Assembly (NCBI RefSeq): GCF_030295745.1
Contig: NZ_AP027291.1
Span: forward strand, 2,356,001 to 2,420,000
DNA from: Mycolicibacterium sp. TUM20985
GTDB taxonomy: Bacteria > Actinomycetota > Actinomycetes > Mycobacteriales > Mycobacteriaceae
Reading direction: 5' to 3'
Length of the DNA stretch: 64,000 nucleotides
A program made the translations under genes and the position numbers. This document shows, piece by piece, positions 49,857-59,244 of this stretch; the stretch's first letter is position 1, and each line of letters starts with the position of its first letter. Below the pieces are notes generated by a model that searched no databases, was not told where the DNA came from, and saw nothing but the letters and a program-made list of their open reading frames with translations.

Positions 49857-50990
49857 ATGGACACCGGAAGATTCGGCACCGACGTGTACGCGGGACGACT
49901 GAGGGCCGCCGCCGCGGCGGCTGCGGACGCAGGCCTGGCCGGTCTGGTCATCACCCCGGGCTACGACCTGCGCTACCTGGTCGGGTCCCGGGCGCAGACC
50001 TTCGAGCGGCTCACGGCGTTGGTGGTACCCGCCGGGGACGGGCGCGGCGAGGCCACCATCGTGGTGCCGCGCATGGAGTTGGCCTCGCTCAAGGAGTCCG
50101 CGGTGACGGAACTGGGCCTGGCCGTGCGGGACTGGGTCGACGGCGACGACCCGTACCAACTGGTCGCCGACGCGCTGGGCGGCGGCAGGCTCGCGACGGC
50201 GGTGACCGACGCCATGCCCGCGCTGCACCTATTGCCGCTGGCCGAGGTGTTCGGCGTGGTACCGGTCTTGGCCACCAACGTGCTTCGCCGGCTACGGATG
50301 GTCAAGGACGCCGCCGAGATCGACGCGCTCCGCAAGGCGGGTGCCGCGATCGACCGGGTGCACGCGCGCGTCCCCGGGTTCCTGGTGCCCGGTCGGACCG
50401 AGGCGGAGGTGGCGGCTGACATCGCCGAAGCGATTGTCGCCGAAGGACATTCGGAGGTGGCGTTCATCATCGTCGGGTCGGGGCCCAATGGCGCCGACCC
50501 GCATCACGAATGCTCCGAGCGCAAGCTCGAAGCGGGGGACGTCGTCGTCGTCGACATCGGCGGACCCTACGAGCCGGGATACAACTCGGACTCGACGCGG
50601 ACCTACAGCCTCGGTGCGCCCGACGCCGACGTGGCGAAGCGCTACGGGGTGCTGCAGCGGGCGCAGCAGGCCGCGGTGGCAGCGGTGCGGCCGGGGGTGA
50701 CCGCCGAGCAGGTCGACGCCGCGGCGCGCGACGTGCTGGCCGCCGAGGGGTTGGCGGACGCGTTCGTCCACCGCACCGGGCACGGCATCGGTCTGTCCGT
50801 GCACGAGGAGCCCTACATCGTCGCGGGGAACGATCTACCGCTCGAGGAGGGGATGGCGTTCAGTGTGGAGCCGGGCATCTACTTCGCCGGGGAGTGGGGC
50901 GCCCGCATCGAGGACATCGTGATCGTCACCGCGGACGGCGCGATGTCGGTCAACGACCAACCCCACGAGCTGGTGGTGGTCCCGGCCTGA
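49857..50990 (+). CDS. pepE: Xaa-Pro dipeptidase/aminopeptidase PepE (M24 family)
   Basis: 377 residues. Creatinase-type N-terminal domain and C-terminal pita-bread metalloprotease domain. Metal ligands are visible as [22 protein letters not shown] (two Asp), [15 protein letters not shown] (His), [19 protein letters not shown] (two Glu). Cleaves dipeptides or peptides with proline at the second position. The corresponding M. tuberculosis gene is Rv2089c (pepE). Soluble, no signal peptide. Confidence 0.93.
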   Translation: MDTGRFGTDVYAGRLRAAAAAAADAGLAGLVITPGYDLRYLVGSRAQTFERLTALVVPAGDGRGEATIVVPRMELASLKESAVTELGLAVRDWVDGDDPYQLVADALGGGRLATAVTDAMPALHLLPLAEVFGVVPVLATNVLRRLRMVKDAAEIDALRKAGAAIDRVHARVPGFLVPGRTEAEVAADIAEAIVAEGHSEVAFIIVGSGPNGADPHHECSERKLEAGDVVVVDIGGPYEPGYNSDSTRTYSLGAPDADVAKRYGVLQRAQQAAVAAVRPGVTAEQVDAAARDVLAAEGLADAFVHRTGHGIGLSVHEEPYIVAGNDLPLEEGMAFSVEPGIYFAGEWGARIEDIVIVTADGAMSVNDQPHELVVVPA

Positions 50991-50994
50991 CGGG

Positions 50995-51423
50995 TCAGGA
51001 GTCGGGGCCGCGGTCCAGCAGATCCGAGGAGCCGAGGACGCGTTCGATCCGTACCTCGATCACCACGCGGCGGGGATTGACCCGCGGCGTGCGGTAGCGC
51101 TGGGCGTACCGGAGTTCGGCGTCGCGGACGTCGTCCGGATCGGCGCTCACCGTCGAGCTGCCCTCCAGCGACAGCCACCGGGCGCCGTCGACCTGGCTGA
51201 GCACCGCGACGCCGCGCTGGTCGGCGTTCACGGCCTTCTGGGAGCCGCCCGTGGTGATGACCCGGGCGACATGGGTCTTGGGGTCGAACGTGAATCCGAC
51301 CGCGACCACGTGCGGTGAATTGTCGGATCGCAGCGTGGTCAGCATGGCGAGATGTCGTTCGGTCAGGAACGCGAGCGCGTCGTTCGTCAGGCGCGTGGTT
51401 GCCTTGCGACCGGAAGTAGCCAT
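50995..51423 (-). CDS. F420H2-dependent biliverdin reductase-like flavin/deazaflavin protein (Rv2074-type)
   Basis: 142 residues from ATG at 51423. Split-barrel (PNPOx-like) fold; the sequence follows Rv2074 closely as remembered: [78 protein letters not shown]. Rv2074 uses reduced F420 to convert biliverdin IXa to bilirubin. It lies between pepE and the cob genes as in M. tuberculosis. A TAAGTT -10 box (complement of 51432-51437) lies 9 bases before the ATG, so probably leaderless. Confidence 0.9.
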   Translation of the reverse strand: MATSGRKATTRLTNDALAFLTERHLAMLTTLRSDNSPHVVAVGFTFDPKTHVARVITTGGSQKAVNADQRGVAVLSQVDGARWLSLEGSSTVSADPDDVRDAELRYAQRYRTPRVNPRRVVIEVRIERVLGSSDLLDRGPDS

Positions 51424-51445
51424 CGGGGTCCAACTTAGCGCAGGA

Positions 51446-51451
51446 CATAAT
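51446..51451 (+). promoter_or_regulatory. -10 box (CATAAT), leaderless start of the SDR/cob block
   Basis: CATAAT ends 8 bases before the ATG at 51459. Together with the minus-strand TAAGTT at 51432-51437, two divergent promoters are packed in 35 bp. Genes from the SDR to cobK follow closely on the same strand and could be read from here. Confidence 0.45.
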
Positions 51452-51458
51452 CGCAACC

Positions 51459-52211
51459 ATGAAGGACACGGCTGACGATCGCGTCGTAGTGATTTTCGGC
51501 GGACGAAGCGAGATCGGGGTCGAACTGGCGACCCGACTCGCCGACGGCGCGACGGTCGTCCTGGCGGCGCGCGGGGCCGACCGGCTGACCGACGAGATCG
51601 CGGCGGTGAAGGCGGCGGGTTCGACCGCCGTTCACGTCCGCGAGTTCGACGCCGACGCGCTGGCCTCGCACGCACCGCTCGTCGAGTCGATCGTCGCCGA
51701 GTACGGGCCGATCGACACGGCCGTGGTGGCGTTCGGGATCCTCGGCGATCAGGCCAGGGCCGAGGTCGACCCCGCCCACGCCGCCGCGATCGTGCACACC
51801 GACTACACCGCGCAGGTCAGCCTGCTGACCGTACTGGCGGCCACGATGCGGTCGGCGGGTCGCGGATCGATCGTGGTGTTCTCGTCGGTGGCGGGGGCAA
51901 GGCCCCGGCGGGCCAACTACGTGTACGGCTCGGCCAAGTCCGGCCTCGACGCGTTCAGCCGCGGGCTGGCCGATGCGTTGCACGGCAGCGGGGTCCGGCT
52001 GCTGCTGGTGCGGCCGGGGTTCGTCATCGGCCGGATGACCGAGGGCATGTCACCCGCCCCGTTGTCGAGCACCCCGGCACAGGTCGCCGACGCGGTGGCA
52101 CGCGCGTTGGCAAGCGGCCGTCACGAGATCTGGGTGCCGCGGACCCTGGGTGCGCTGGTGTTGATCATGCGGGCGCTGCCGCGCGCGATGTGGCGGAGGT
52201 TGCCCCGATGA
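51459..52211 (+). CDS. Short-chain dehydrogenase (Rv2073c-type)
   Basis: 250 residues. SDR fold with an unusual cofactor loop, [18 protein letters not shown] in place of TGxxxGIG; NAG-equivalent [12 protein letters not shown]; Ser-Tyr-Lys as [40 protein letters not shown]. The C-terminal [24 protein letters not shown] is hydrophobic and basic, and may touch the membrane, as in decaprenylphosphoryl-ribose reductase (DprE2)-like proteins. Its stop is 28 bases before cobL. Substrate unknown. Confidence 0.88.
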   Translation: MKDTADDRVVVIFGGRSEIGVELATRLADGATVVLAARGADRLTDEIAAVKAAGSTAVHVREFDADALASHAPLVESIVAEYGPIDTAVVAFGILGDQARAEVDPAHAAAIVHTDYTAQVSLLTVLAATMRSAGRGSIVVFSSVAGARPRRANYVYGSAKSGLDAFSRGLADALHGSGVRLLLVRPGFVIGRMTEGMSPAPLSSTPAQVADAVARALASGRHEIWVPRTLGALVLIMRALPRAMWRRLPR

Positions 52212-52239
52212 TCGCTTGCGCGAAGAGCAGAGTGACCCG

Positions 52240-53421
52240 ATGATCGTCGTCGTGGGCATCGGAGCGGACGGAATGGCGGGGCTGTCGGCCGTCTCCCGCG
52301 CCGAATTGACCAGGGCCACAGTCATCTACGGATCACCCCGGCAGCTCGAGCTGCTCGACGACTCCGTGTCGGCACCCCGGCGGCCGTGGCCCACTCCGAT
52401 GATGCCCGCGGTCCGCACCCTGCTCGACGGGTCGGACGGCGGTGACGTGCACGTCGTTGCCAGCGGGGACCCCCTGCTGCACGGGATCGGCAACACCCTG
52501 ATCCGGCTCTACGGGCCGGAGGTGGTGGCGGTCCTGCCGCACGTGTCGTCGGTGACGTTGGCGTGCGCCAGGGTCGGGTGGGCGGTGCAGGACACCGAGA
52601 TCATCAGCCTGGTGACCGCCAAGGCGCACACCGCCGTGCGCCGGGGCGGCCAGGCCGTCGTGCTGTCGCGTGACGGCAGCAGTCCCGCCACGCTGGCCCG
52701 CCTGCTGGCCGAGATCGGGCGCGGGGATTCGGAATTGACGGTGCTCGAGCAACTCGGTGGCGGGCGGGAGCGGCGTCGGTCGGCCACGGCGCGGGAGTGG
52801 GCGGATCGGCCGCCACACGACATCGACCCGCTGAACGTGATGGCGGTGCGGTACCTGCCCGACGACCGGCTCACGCAGGTTCTTCCCGACGACGCGTTCG
52901 CCCACGACGGGCAGCTCACCAAGCAGTCGATCCGTGCCCTCGTGCTGGTCGCCCTGGCCCCGCGGCCGGGAGAGCTGTTGTGGGACGTCGGTTCTGGTTC
53001 GGGAAGCATTGCCGTCGAGTGGTGCCGTAGCGGCCCCGGGTGCACGGCGGTGGCGTTCGAACGGGACGGGGTGCGGCGGGCCCGCATCGAGGACAACGCG
53101 ATTGCCAACGGCGCGGCGGTGGAGGTGCGGGGAGCGGCGCCCAGCCACTTCGACGGCGCCCCGGAACCGGCGGCCGTCTTCGTCGGTGGCGGACTGACGC
53201 ACCCAGGGTTGCTCGAAGGCTGCCTCGACCGGCTTCCCGTGGGCGGTCGGCTGGTCGCCAACGTGGTCACCGTCGAGTCGGAAGCGCTCATCTACCAATG
53301 GTATTCACGCCTGGGCGGCACGCTGCGCCGGTTCCAGCACTACCGCGGTGAACCCGTCGGCGGTTTCACCGGGTGGCGCCCCGCGATGCCCATCACCCAG
53401 TGGGCGGTGACCAAGCGGTGA
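52240..53421 (+). CDS. cobL: Precorrin-6Y C5,15-methyltransferase (decarboxylating) CobL
   Basis: 393 residues from ATG 52240. Bifunctional: the N-terminal half (IVVVGIGADGMAGLS, SGDPLLHGIGNTL) is a tetrapyrrole methyltransferase, and the C-terminal half (AHDGQLTKQSIRALVLVAL, LLWDVGSGSGSIAVEWCR) is the second methyltransferase and decarboxylase. It converts precorrin-6B to precorrin-8X in aerobic cobalamin synthesis. Start of the cobL-cobM-cobK block; its TGA overlaps the cobM GTG. Confidence 0.95.
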   Translation: MIVVVGIGADGMAGLSAVSRAELTRATVIYGSPRQLELLDDSVSAPRRPWPTPMMPAVRTLLDGSDGGDVHVVASGDPLLHGIGNTLIRLYGPEVVAVLPHVSSVTLACARVGWAVQDTEIISLVTAKAHTAVRRGGQAVVLSRDGSSPATLARLLAEIGRGDSELTVLEQLGGGRERRRSATAREWADRPPHDIDPLNVMAVRYLPDDRLTQVLPDDAFAHDGQLTKQSIRALVLVALAPRPGELLWDVGSGSGSIAVEWCRSGPGCTAVAFERDGVRRARIEDNAIANGAAVEVRGAAPSHFDGAPEPAAVFVGGGLTHPGLLEGCLDRLPVGGRLVANVVTVESEALIYQWYSRLGGTLRRFQHYRGEPVGGFTGWRPAMPITQWAVTKR

Positions 53422-54173
53422 CCGTCTACTTCATCGGCGCGGGCCCAGGTGCCGCCGATCTGATCACCGTCCGCGGCGAACGCCTGCTGAAGCGGTGTCC
53501 GGTCTGTCTGTACGCGGGCTCGATCATGCCGGACGACCTGTTGGCGCTCTGCCCACCGGACGCGCGCGTCGTCGATACCGGCCCGCTGACGCTGGAGCAG
53601 ATCATCGGTGAGCTCACCGACGCTCACGCCGCCGGGCTGGACGTCGCGCGGCTGCACTCGGGCGACCCGTCCCTCTACAGCGCGGTGGCCGAACAGTGCC
53701 GTCGCCTCGACGCGGCGGGCGTCGACTACGAGATCGTGCCCGGGGTGCCCGCATTCGCGGCCGCGGCCGCCGCGTTGAAGCGGGAGTTGACCGTGCCGGG
53801 GGTCGCGCAGACCGTGACGCTGACCCGCGTCTCGACGCTGTCGACCGCGATGCCCGAGGGGGAGGACCTGCGTTCGCTGTCGGCACCGGGGGCCACGCTG
53901 GTGCTGCACCTCGCCGCCGCACAGGTCGATGCGATCGTGCCGGAGCTGCTCGCCGGCGGATACGACGGTGAAACCCCTTGCGCTGTGGTCGCCTTCGCGT
54001 CGTGGCCGCAGGAGACGGTGCTGCGGTGCCGGCTCGGCGAGCTGGCAGAGCAGGTGCACGTCGCGGGTATCACGCGCACCGCCGTGATCGTGGTCGGCGA
54101 CGTGCTCGTCGCGGACGGTTTCTCCGATAGCTATCTGTACTCGGCGGGCCGGCGCCGCGGGAGCCGACACTAG
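53418..54173 (+). CDS. cobM: Precorrin-4 C11-methyltransferase CobM
   Basis: 251 residues from GTG 53418. Tetrapyrrole methyltransferase: TVYFIGAGPGAADLITVRG, YAGSIMPDDLL, RLHSGDPSLYSAV, YEIVPGVPAFAAAAAAL, and the C-terminal VVGDVL. Methylates precorrin-4 at C11. Overlaps cobL by 4 bases and cobK by 1 base, so the three genes are translated together. The minus-strand cobIJ carries the related methyltransferases. Confidence 0.96.
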   Translation: MTVYFIGAGPGAADLITVRGERLLKRCPVCLYAGSIMPDDLLALCPPDARVVDTGPLTLEQIIGELTDAHAAGLDVARLHSGDPSLYSAVAEQCRRLDAAGVDYEIVPGVPAFAAAAAALKRELTVPGVAQTVTLTRVSTLSTAMPEGEDLRSLSAPGATLVLHLAAAQVDAIVPELLAGGYDGETPCAVVAFASWPQETVLRCRLGELAEQVHVAGITRTAVIVVGDVLVADGFSDSYLYSAGRRRGSRH

Positions 54174-54895
54174 TGCGGGTGCTCCTGCTCGGTGGAACGG
54201 GCGAGGCGAGGGCGCTCGCCGCCGAGTTGCATCCGCACACCGCGGTCATCAGCTCACTCGCCGGTCGGGTCCCCGATCCGGCGCTGCCGGTGGGCGAGGT
54301 CCGCATCGGCGGCTTCGGGGGTGTCGACGGGCTGGCACGCTGGCTGGGCGACGAGCGCGTCGACGCCGTCGTCGACGCCACGCACCCGTTCGCCGCGCGC
54401 ATCACCGCCAACGCCGCCAGCGCATGCGCGCTGGTGGGTCTGCCGCACGTGGTCCTGGCCCGCCCCGCGTGGCCGACGGGCGACGCGATCGTGGTCGACT
54501 CCGACGTTCACGCCGCGGACGTCGTGGCGCGCAACGGATATGCGCGGGTCTTCCTGACCACCGGCCGTTCCGGGAGTGCAGCATTCGCGGGCGTGGACGC
54601 CTGGTTCCTGATCCGCGCGGTCACTGCGCCTGCCGACACCGAGCTGCCGCCGCGTCACCGACTGCTGCTGTCTCGCGGCCCGTACGATTACGACGACGAG
54701 CGTAAACTGTTGCACGACTTCGCCATCGACGCGCTGGTGACGAAGAACAGCGGCGGGGACATGACCAGGGCCAAGGTGCTGGCCGCGGACGATCTCGGGA
54801 TCCCCGTCGTGATGGTGGATCGTCCGGATCTGCCCCCCGGCGTCGCCGCGGTGTCCACCGTGGCGGCCGCGGCCGAGTGGGTCAGAGCCCTCTGA
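54173..54895 (+). CDS. cobK: Precorrin-6A reductase CobK
   Basis: 240 residues from GTG 54173, sharing one base with the cobM stop. NADPH-dependent reduction of precorrin-6A: VLLLGGTGEARALAAEL at the N-terminus, VDATHPFAARITANA, VFLTTGRSGSAAF, and VTKNSGGDMTRAKVLAA with the conserved Lys-Asn. Last gene of the plus-strand cob block. Its end overlaps the convergent phosphotransferase gene by 14 bases. Confidence 0.96.
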   Translation: MRVLLLGGTGEARALAAELHPHTAVISSLAGRVPDPALPVGEVRIGGFGGVDGLARWLGDERVDAVVDATHPFAARITANAASACALVGLPHVVLARPAWPTGDAIVVDSDVHAADVVARNGYARVFLTTGRSGSAAFAGVDAWFLIRAVTAPADTELPPRHRLLLSRGPYDYDDERKLLHDFAIDALVTKNSGGDMTRAKVLAADDLGIPVVMVDRPDLPPGVAAVSTVAAAAEWVRAL

Positions 54896-55961
54896 CGAGG
54901 TCCAGGCTGCCGAGGTCGCGAATGGCCCGGCAGCCGCGTTCCAGCATGACCAGCATCATGTCGTCACCGCGATCGGTCGAGATCGAGAATGCGCAGCCGA
55001 GCACGGACAGCAGCGGCACCTGCAGCATGCCGACGCGGTAGTCGCGCCAGCAGGTCTCACGGTCGTAATCGGTGATGCCGTAAGCCATGAGCTCGGAGTA
55101 GTAGGTGGCGACCAGGTCCTCGTCCGACGCCGCCCGGGCGGCGGGCAGCAGGCTGGTCCCGGTGAAGTACGCCAGGTCGCGCGCGGGCAGGCCGACCCCC
55201 AACGTCTGCCAGTCGACGATGGTGACCCGGGTGCGGTCCGGGTCGAAGAGCATGTTGTCGAGGCGGTAGTCGCCGTGCATCAGCGAGAAGCGATCGCGGT
55301 CGGCCAGCAACCACGGCGCTACCAGCGACATCGCCTCGTTCACCGTGTCGCGATTCTCGGCGGTCATCCGCTCGCCGAGCCGGTCCAGCGTCATTTGCGC
55401 GGCCATCATGGCGATGTCGCCGAGCCCCTTCATGGACTCCTCGGTCGTCATCGACATGACCAGCCCGGGGAACTCGGGCCACCGGGGGTCACACCACGTG
55501 GGCCCGTGCAGGCCGGCCAGGGCGCGCACGGCGAGGTCGGCCTCCAGGATCGTGCAGCCGCTGATCTGGTCGCCCTGGACGGCGGGCGCCATGTCGGCGA
55601 GCAGGAGCACGAAATCGCCTCCGTCGTCGGAGATCTCGCAGTGGTAGTGCCGCGGGATCGGTACCCTTACGACGTCGGCAACACCCGTGTAGAAGGCGTG
55701 CTCGGAGCGATAGCCCAGGGCCACGCGCTCTCGTACCGCATCGTCTTGGGACGAGAGCTTGATGGCGAAGCTGTCCGGCAGCCCGGTCCCGTCGTCGCGG
55801 TACGCGACCGCGAGTCGATAGGTCGCGCCGGTCTGGCCGGTTCCGATGGGAGTGACGTCCACCGCGTCGACCTCGACTCCCAGCACGGACTCCAGCCACT
55901 GCGGCGTCACGTCCGTCGGGCTGCGAGGAATGGACGGGGCCGGTGCCGAGGGCCTGGTCAT
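54882..55961 (-). CDS. APH-family phosphotransferase
   Basis: 359 residues. Kinase-like fold: ATP-binding N-lobe (SFAIKLSSQDDAVRERVALG), the catalytic loop motif LMHGDYRLDNMLF and the metal motif TIVDWQTLGVGLPARDLAYF. This branch resembles ecdysteroid-kinase-like and acyl-CoA dehydrogenase-linked phosphotransferases rather than drug-resistance enzymes; substrate unknown. It lies 25 bases after cobIJ on the same strand, so it may be read from the cob operon, although no role in cobalamin synthesis is known. M. tuberculosis has sigC and blaC in this interval. Confidence 0.83.
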   Translation of the reverse strand: MTRPSAPAPSIPRSPTDVTPQWLESVLGVEVDAVDVTPIGTGQTGATYRLAVAYRDDGTGLPDSFAIKLSSQDDAVRERVALGYRSEHAFYTGVADVVRVPIPRHYHCEISDDGGDFVLLLADMAPAVQGDQISGCTILEADLAVRALAGLHGPTWCDPRWPEFPGLVMSMTTEESMKGLGDIAMMAAQMTLDRLGERMTAENRDTVNEAMSLVAPWLLADRDRFSLMHGDYRLDNMLFDPDRTRVTIVDWQTLGVGLPARDLAYFTGTSLLPAARAASDEDLVATYYSELMAYGITDYDRETCWRDYRVGMLQVPLLSVLGCAFSISTDRGDDMMLVMLERGCRAIRDLGSLDLVRGL

Positions 55962-55986
55962 GACGCGCGACAGTAGCAGGCGGGCG

Positions 55987-57498
55987 TCAGGAGGGATAGC
56001 GACGCGGCGTGTACACGCGGTCGACGGGGCCGTCCGCCGAGTCGGCCTGCTGCCACTGCGTCTGCGACGAGCCGATGATCAGGAGGCAACGCATGTCGAC
56101 GTCGGCGGCATCGAGGTCGGCCAACCGCACGACGTGCACGTGTTCGGCGGGTCCGGAGACGTCGCGGCCGATGACGACGGGCGTGCCGGGGTCGCGGTGC
56201 TCCAGCAGCAGGTCCCGCATCGCCGCGACCTGCCAGGTGCGACTCTTCGACGCCGGGTTGTAGATCGCCAGCACCAGATCCGCGGTGGCCGCCGCGCGCA
56301 GCCGGTCGACGATCACGTCCCACGGCTTGAGCCGGTCGGACAGCGAGATGACGGCATAGTCGTGGCCCAGCGGGGCGCCGACGCGGCTGGCCACGGCCTG
56401 GGCTGCCGTCATCGCGGGGATCACCCTGACGTCGACGCCCGGCCACTGCTTGGCCTCCTCGAGCACGGCCGTCGCCATCGCGAACACGCCGGGATCGCCG
56501 GACGACACCACGGCCACCGAGCGGCCCTGCTCGGCGAGCGTGCACGCCAGCCGGGCCCGAGCGGGCTCGTCGGTGTTGTCGCTCGGGTGGTGGCGCTGGC
56601 CGTCGCGGGCAGGGATCCGGTCGAGGTACGGGCCGTAGCCGATCAGGTCGGTGGCGGCCGCCAACTCGTGGCGCGACTGTGGCGTCATCCAGTCGACGTC
56701 GCCGGGACCGAGGCCGACCACGACGACGCTGCCCCCGACGGCGCTTCCTTCGGCAGTGTCCGCGGCCGGCTTGCCGCCGGTCATCCCCGGCACCATGGCG
56801 ATCGAGAAGTAGGGGACCGTCGACTCGTCGACGTCGGCCGCGGGGGACACCCGCTGCCGGTCGGTGCTCGCGCGCTCGACGTAGTAGGCGTCGTCCAGTC
56901 GGCCGACTGCCGAGAGTGCTTCCCGCACTGCGGGATACGTCCGGCCAAGCTTCATGATCACGGCAGCGTCGGTATCGGCGAGCCGGCGCTTGAGCTCAGT
57001 GGGTGGCAGCGTGCCCGGCAGGATGGACAACACCTCGTCCCCCTGGACGAGTGGACGTCCGATGGCCGCGGAGGCGGCGCTCACCGACGTCACCCCGGGG
57101 ATGATGACCGCGTCGAATCGGGCCGTGAGCCGGGTGTGCATGTGCATGTACGAGCTGTAGAACAGCGGGTCGCCCTCGGCGAGCAACGCCACGTCCCGAC
57201 CCGCCTCCAGGTGGCCGGCGATCCGGTCGGCCGCCCGCTGGTAGAAGTCCTCCATCGCGCCCGCGTAGCCGCCGGGGTGGTCGGTGGTCTCCGTGGTGAC
57301 CGGGTAGACCAGGTGCTCTTCGAGCTGGCCGGGCCGCAGGTAGGGCTCGGCGATGGTGCGGGCAATGCTGCGTCCGTGGCGGGCGCTGTGGTAGGCCACG
57401 ACGTCGGCCTCGCCTATCACCCGGGCCGCCTTGACCGTGACCAACTCGGGGTCACCGGGGCCCAGCCCGACGCCCCAGAGTGTGCCCATGTCGCTCAT
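55987..57498 (-). CDS. cobIJ: Bifunctional precorrin-2 C20-methyltransferase/precorrin-3B C17-methyltransferase CobIJ
   Basis: 503 residues from ATG at 57498, overlapping the cobH stop (ATGA). N-terminal CobI domain ([41 protein letters not shown]) and C-terminal CobJ domain ([48 protein letters not shown]) are fused by a short linker near residue 245. This fusion is usual in mycobacteria. Methylates at C20 and C17 in the aerobic pathway. Confidence 0.96.
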   Translation of the reverse strand: MSDMGTLWGVGLGPGDPELVTVKAARVIGEADVVAYHSARHGRSIARTIAEPYLRPGQLEEHLVYPVTTETTDHPGGYAGAMEDFYQRAADRIAGHLEAGRDVALLAEGDPLFYSSYMHMHTRLTARFDAVIIPGVTSVSAASAAIGRPLVQGDEVLSILPGTLPPTELKRRLADTDAAVIMKLGRTYPAVREALSAVGRLDDAYYVERASTDRQRVSPAADVDESTVPYFSIAMVPGMTGGKPAADTAEGSAVGGSVVVVGLGPGDVDWMTPQSRHELAAATDLIGYGPYLDRIPARDGQRHHPSDNTDEPARARLACTLAEQGRSVAVVSSGDPGVFAMATAVLEEAKQWPGVDVRVIPAMTAAQAVASRVGAPLGHDYAVISLSDRLKPWDVIVDRLRAAATADLVLAIYNPASKSRTWQVAAMRDLLLEHRDPGTPVVIGRDVSGPAEHVHVVRLADLDAADVDMRCLLIIGSSQTQWQQADSADGPVDRVYTPRRYPS

Positions 57499-58121
57499 TC
57501 CCGTTCGCTCGCAATCGCATTGACCGCTGCTGCGGCCATGGCGCTGCCGCCGCGTCGGCCCGTCACGACGAGGTAGTCCATGCCGCGTGGGCGTTCGATC
57601 AACTCGTCCTTGGACTGCGCCGAGCCGACGAAACCGACCGGGCCGCCGAGGACGGCGGCGGGCACGGGCGCGCCGTCGTCGAGCAGCTCGAGCAAGCGGA
57701 ACAGGGCGGTGGGGGCGTTCCCGATGGCGACGACCGCGCCACCGAGTCGCTCGGCCCACAGGTCGACGCCCGCGGCGGAGCGTGTGCTGCCCAAGCGTGC
57801 CGCCAGATCGGCCGCCCGCGGATCGGCGACGAGTGAGACCACCTCGTTGTCGGCGGGCAGCCGCGCCCGGGTGATGCCCGCGGCCACCATCGACGAATCG
57901 CACAGAATCGGTGCTCCGGCGGCCAGCGCGCGGTGGGCCGACGACGCGACACCCGGGGTGAAGGCCACGTGCTCGGCGACGTCGACCTGACCGCACGTGT
58001 GAATCAGCCGGACGACGACACGCGACACGTCCTCGGGGAAGCGCGTGAGATCGGCTTCCTCTCGGATCATCGAGAACGACTGCCGATAGATCTCGGAGGC
58101 GTCGCGGATGTAGTCGAGCAC
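57495..58121 (-). CDS. cobH: Precorrin-8X methylmutase CobH
   Basis: 208 residues from GTG at 58121. Moves a methyl group from C11 to C12 to make hydrogenobyrinate. Characteristic segments: [34 protein letters not shown] with the catalytic histidine, [44 protein letters not shown] and [22 protein letters not shown] lies 9 bases after the cobG stop; the operon continues into cobIJ. Confidence 0.97.
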   Translation of the reverse strand: MLDYIRDASEIYRQSFSMIREEADLTRFPEDVSRVVVRLIHTCGQVDVAEHVAFTPGVASSAHRALAAGAPILCDSSMVAAGITRARLPADNEVVSLVADPRAADLAARLGSTRSAAGVDLWAERLGGAVVAIGNAPTALFRLLELLDDGAPVPAAVLGGPVGFVGSAQSKDELIERPRGMDYLVVTGRRGGSAMAAAAVNAIASERE

Positions 58122-58130
58122 CAGATCACC

Positions 58131-59240
58131 CTACGGGTGACGTAGCTCGTAACCGCTTGCGGTGGCCACCAGCACCTCACCGATCGGCGGGCTGCCGCAA
58201 GCGCGCTCGCAACCCACGAAATGCCGGTGTGAGGTCGTGGCCCCGTCGTGCACCGCCCGAGCAGCATCGCTGCGGACGTCGGCCGCGGAGTGGACACAGC
58301 CCGGGCTGCCGGTGCACGCGCTGACGTCGAGCCACGGCGACGCGTCGTCGAAGACCAGCCCGAGCGGCGCGAGTACCCGTAGCGCGGCGTCGGCGATCCC
58401 CTCGTCGAGATCGCAGACCAGCACCGAGCGCCACGGCGTGATCACCAGGGGGGATCCGATCGCCGCCAGGTACTCCGCTGCCCTGGTCGTCAGGACGCCC
58501 AGGGGAACGGCCGCGCCGAGGGTGACCAGGCCGTCGTCCTGCTGAATCCAGCCGACGGGGGGTCTAACCAGGGGCGGCCACGTGGCGCCCGGCTCGGCCG
58601 TGCGATCGAGGCCCGTGAGTAACGGTTCGACGTCGGGGAGTTCCGTCGTCCGCCAGGCGGTGCCGCGGATCTCGGCGAACCGTTCCGCCAGGCCGATCAG
58701 GGTCGACACCCCGTTCTGCGTGCGGATGCCGGTGTCGACGCCGGCCACCAACACGGCCGCGGTGTCCTGATCGAGGAAGTGGAGCGCGACGTCGGCGCCG
58801 AGCCCGGACACGTCGCCGCGGCCGTCGTCGACGGCGAACAGGAAGCGACCGGGCAGGTCGGCGAGTCGGGGGCTGGCCTGAATCGCCGCATCCAGTGCGC
58901 GCACCAATTCCCGGACGTCGGCCGCACCGCCCTGGCGGCCGGCCAGCGGGGAGGCGATGACGTTGCGCACCCGCTCGTGGCTGGCCGATGGGAGCAGGCC
59001 CGCCTCCGCGATGGCCTCGGCCAGGCCCTCGGCATCGGTGACGCCGCGCACCTGCACGTTACCGCGGGAGGTGAGTTCCATTGCGGGAGAACCGAACCGG
59101 TGCGCAGCCAGCGCCAGCGCCTCCAGTTGGGTGGCGTCGATCATGCCGCCGGGCAGACGCACCCTCGCCAGCGCACCGTCCGCCGCCTGATGCACCTGGA
59201 GTGCACCGGGGCAGGCGTCGTCATCGCGGATCCTGGCCAT
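58131..59240 (-). CDS. cobG: Precorrin-3B synthase CobG
   Basis: 369 residues. Nitrite/sulfite reductase-like monooxygenase that makes precorrin-3B using oxygen, marking the aerobic pathway. The two ferredoxin-like halves are visible (QVHQAADGALARVRLPGG; SRGNVQVRGV) and the C-terminal iron-sulfur ligands lie in SACTGSPGCVHSAADV and HFVGCERACGSPP. Slightly shorter than the Pseudomonas enzyme. Starts 4 bases after the TauD-like stop, so the two are co-transcribed. Confidence 0.93.
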   Translation of the reverse strand: MARIRDDDACPGALQVHQAADGALARVRLPGGMIDATQLEALALAAHRFGSPAMELTSRGNVQVRGVTDAEGLAEAIAEAGLLPSASHERVRNVIASPLAGRQGGAADVRELVRALDAAIQASPRLADLPGRFLFAVDDGRGDVSGLGADVALHFLDQDTAAVLVAGVDTGIRTQNGVSTLIGLAERFAEIRGTAWRTTELPDVEPLLTGLDRTAEPGATWPPLVRPPVGWIQQDDGLVTLGAAVPLGVLTTRAAEYLAAIGSPLVITPWRSVLVCDLDEGIADAALRVLAPLGLVFDDASPWLDVSACTGSPGCVHSAADVRSDAARAVHDGATTSHRHFVGCERACGSPPIGEVLVATASGYELRHP

Positions 59241-59244
59241 TCAC

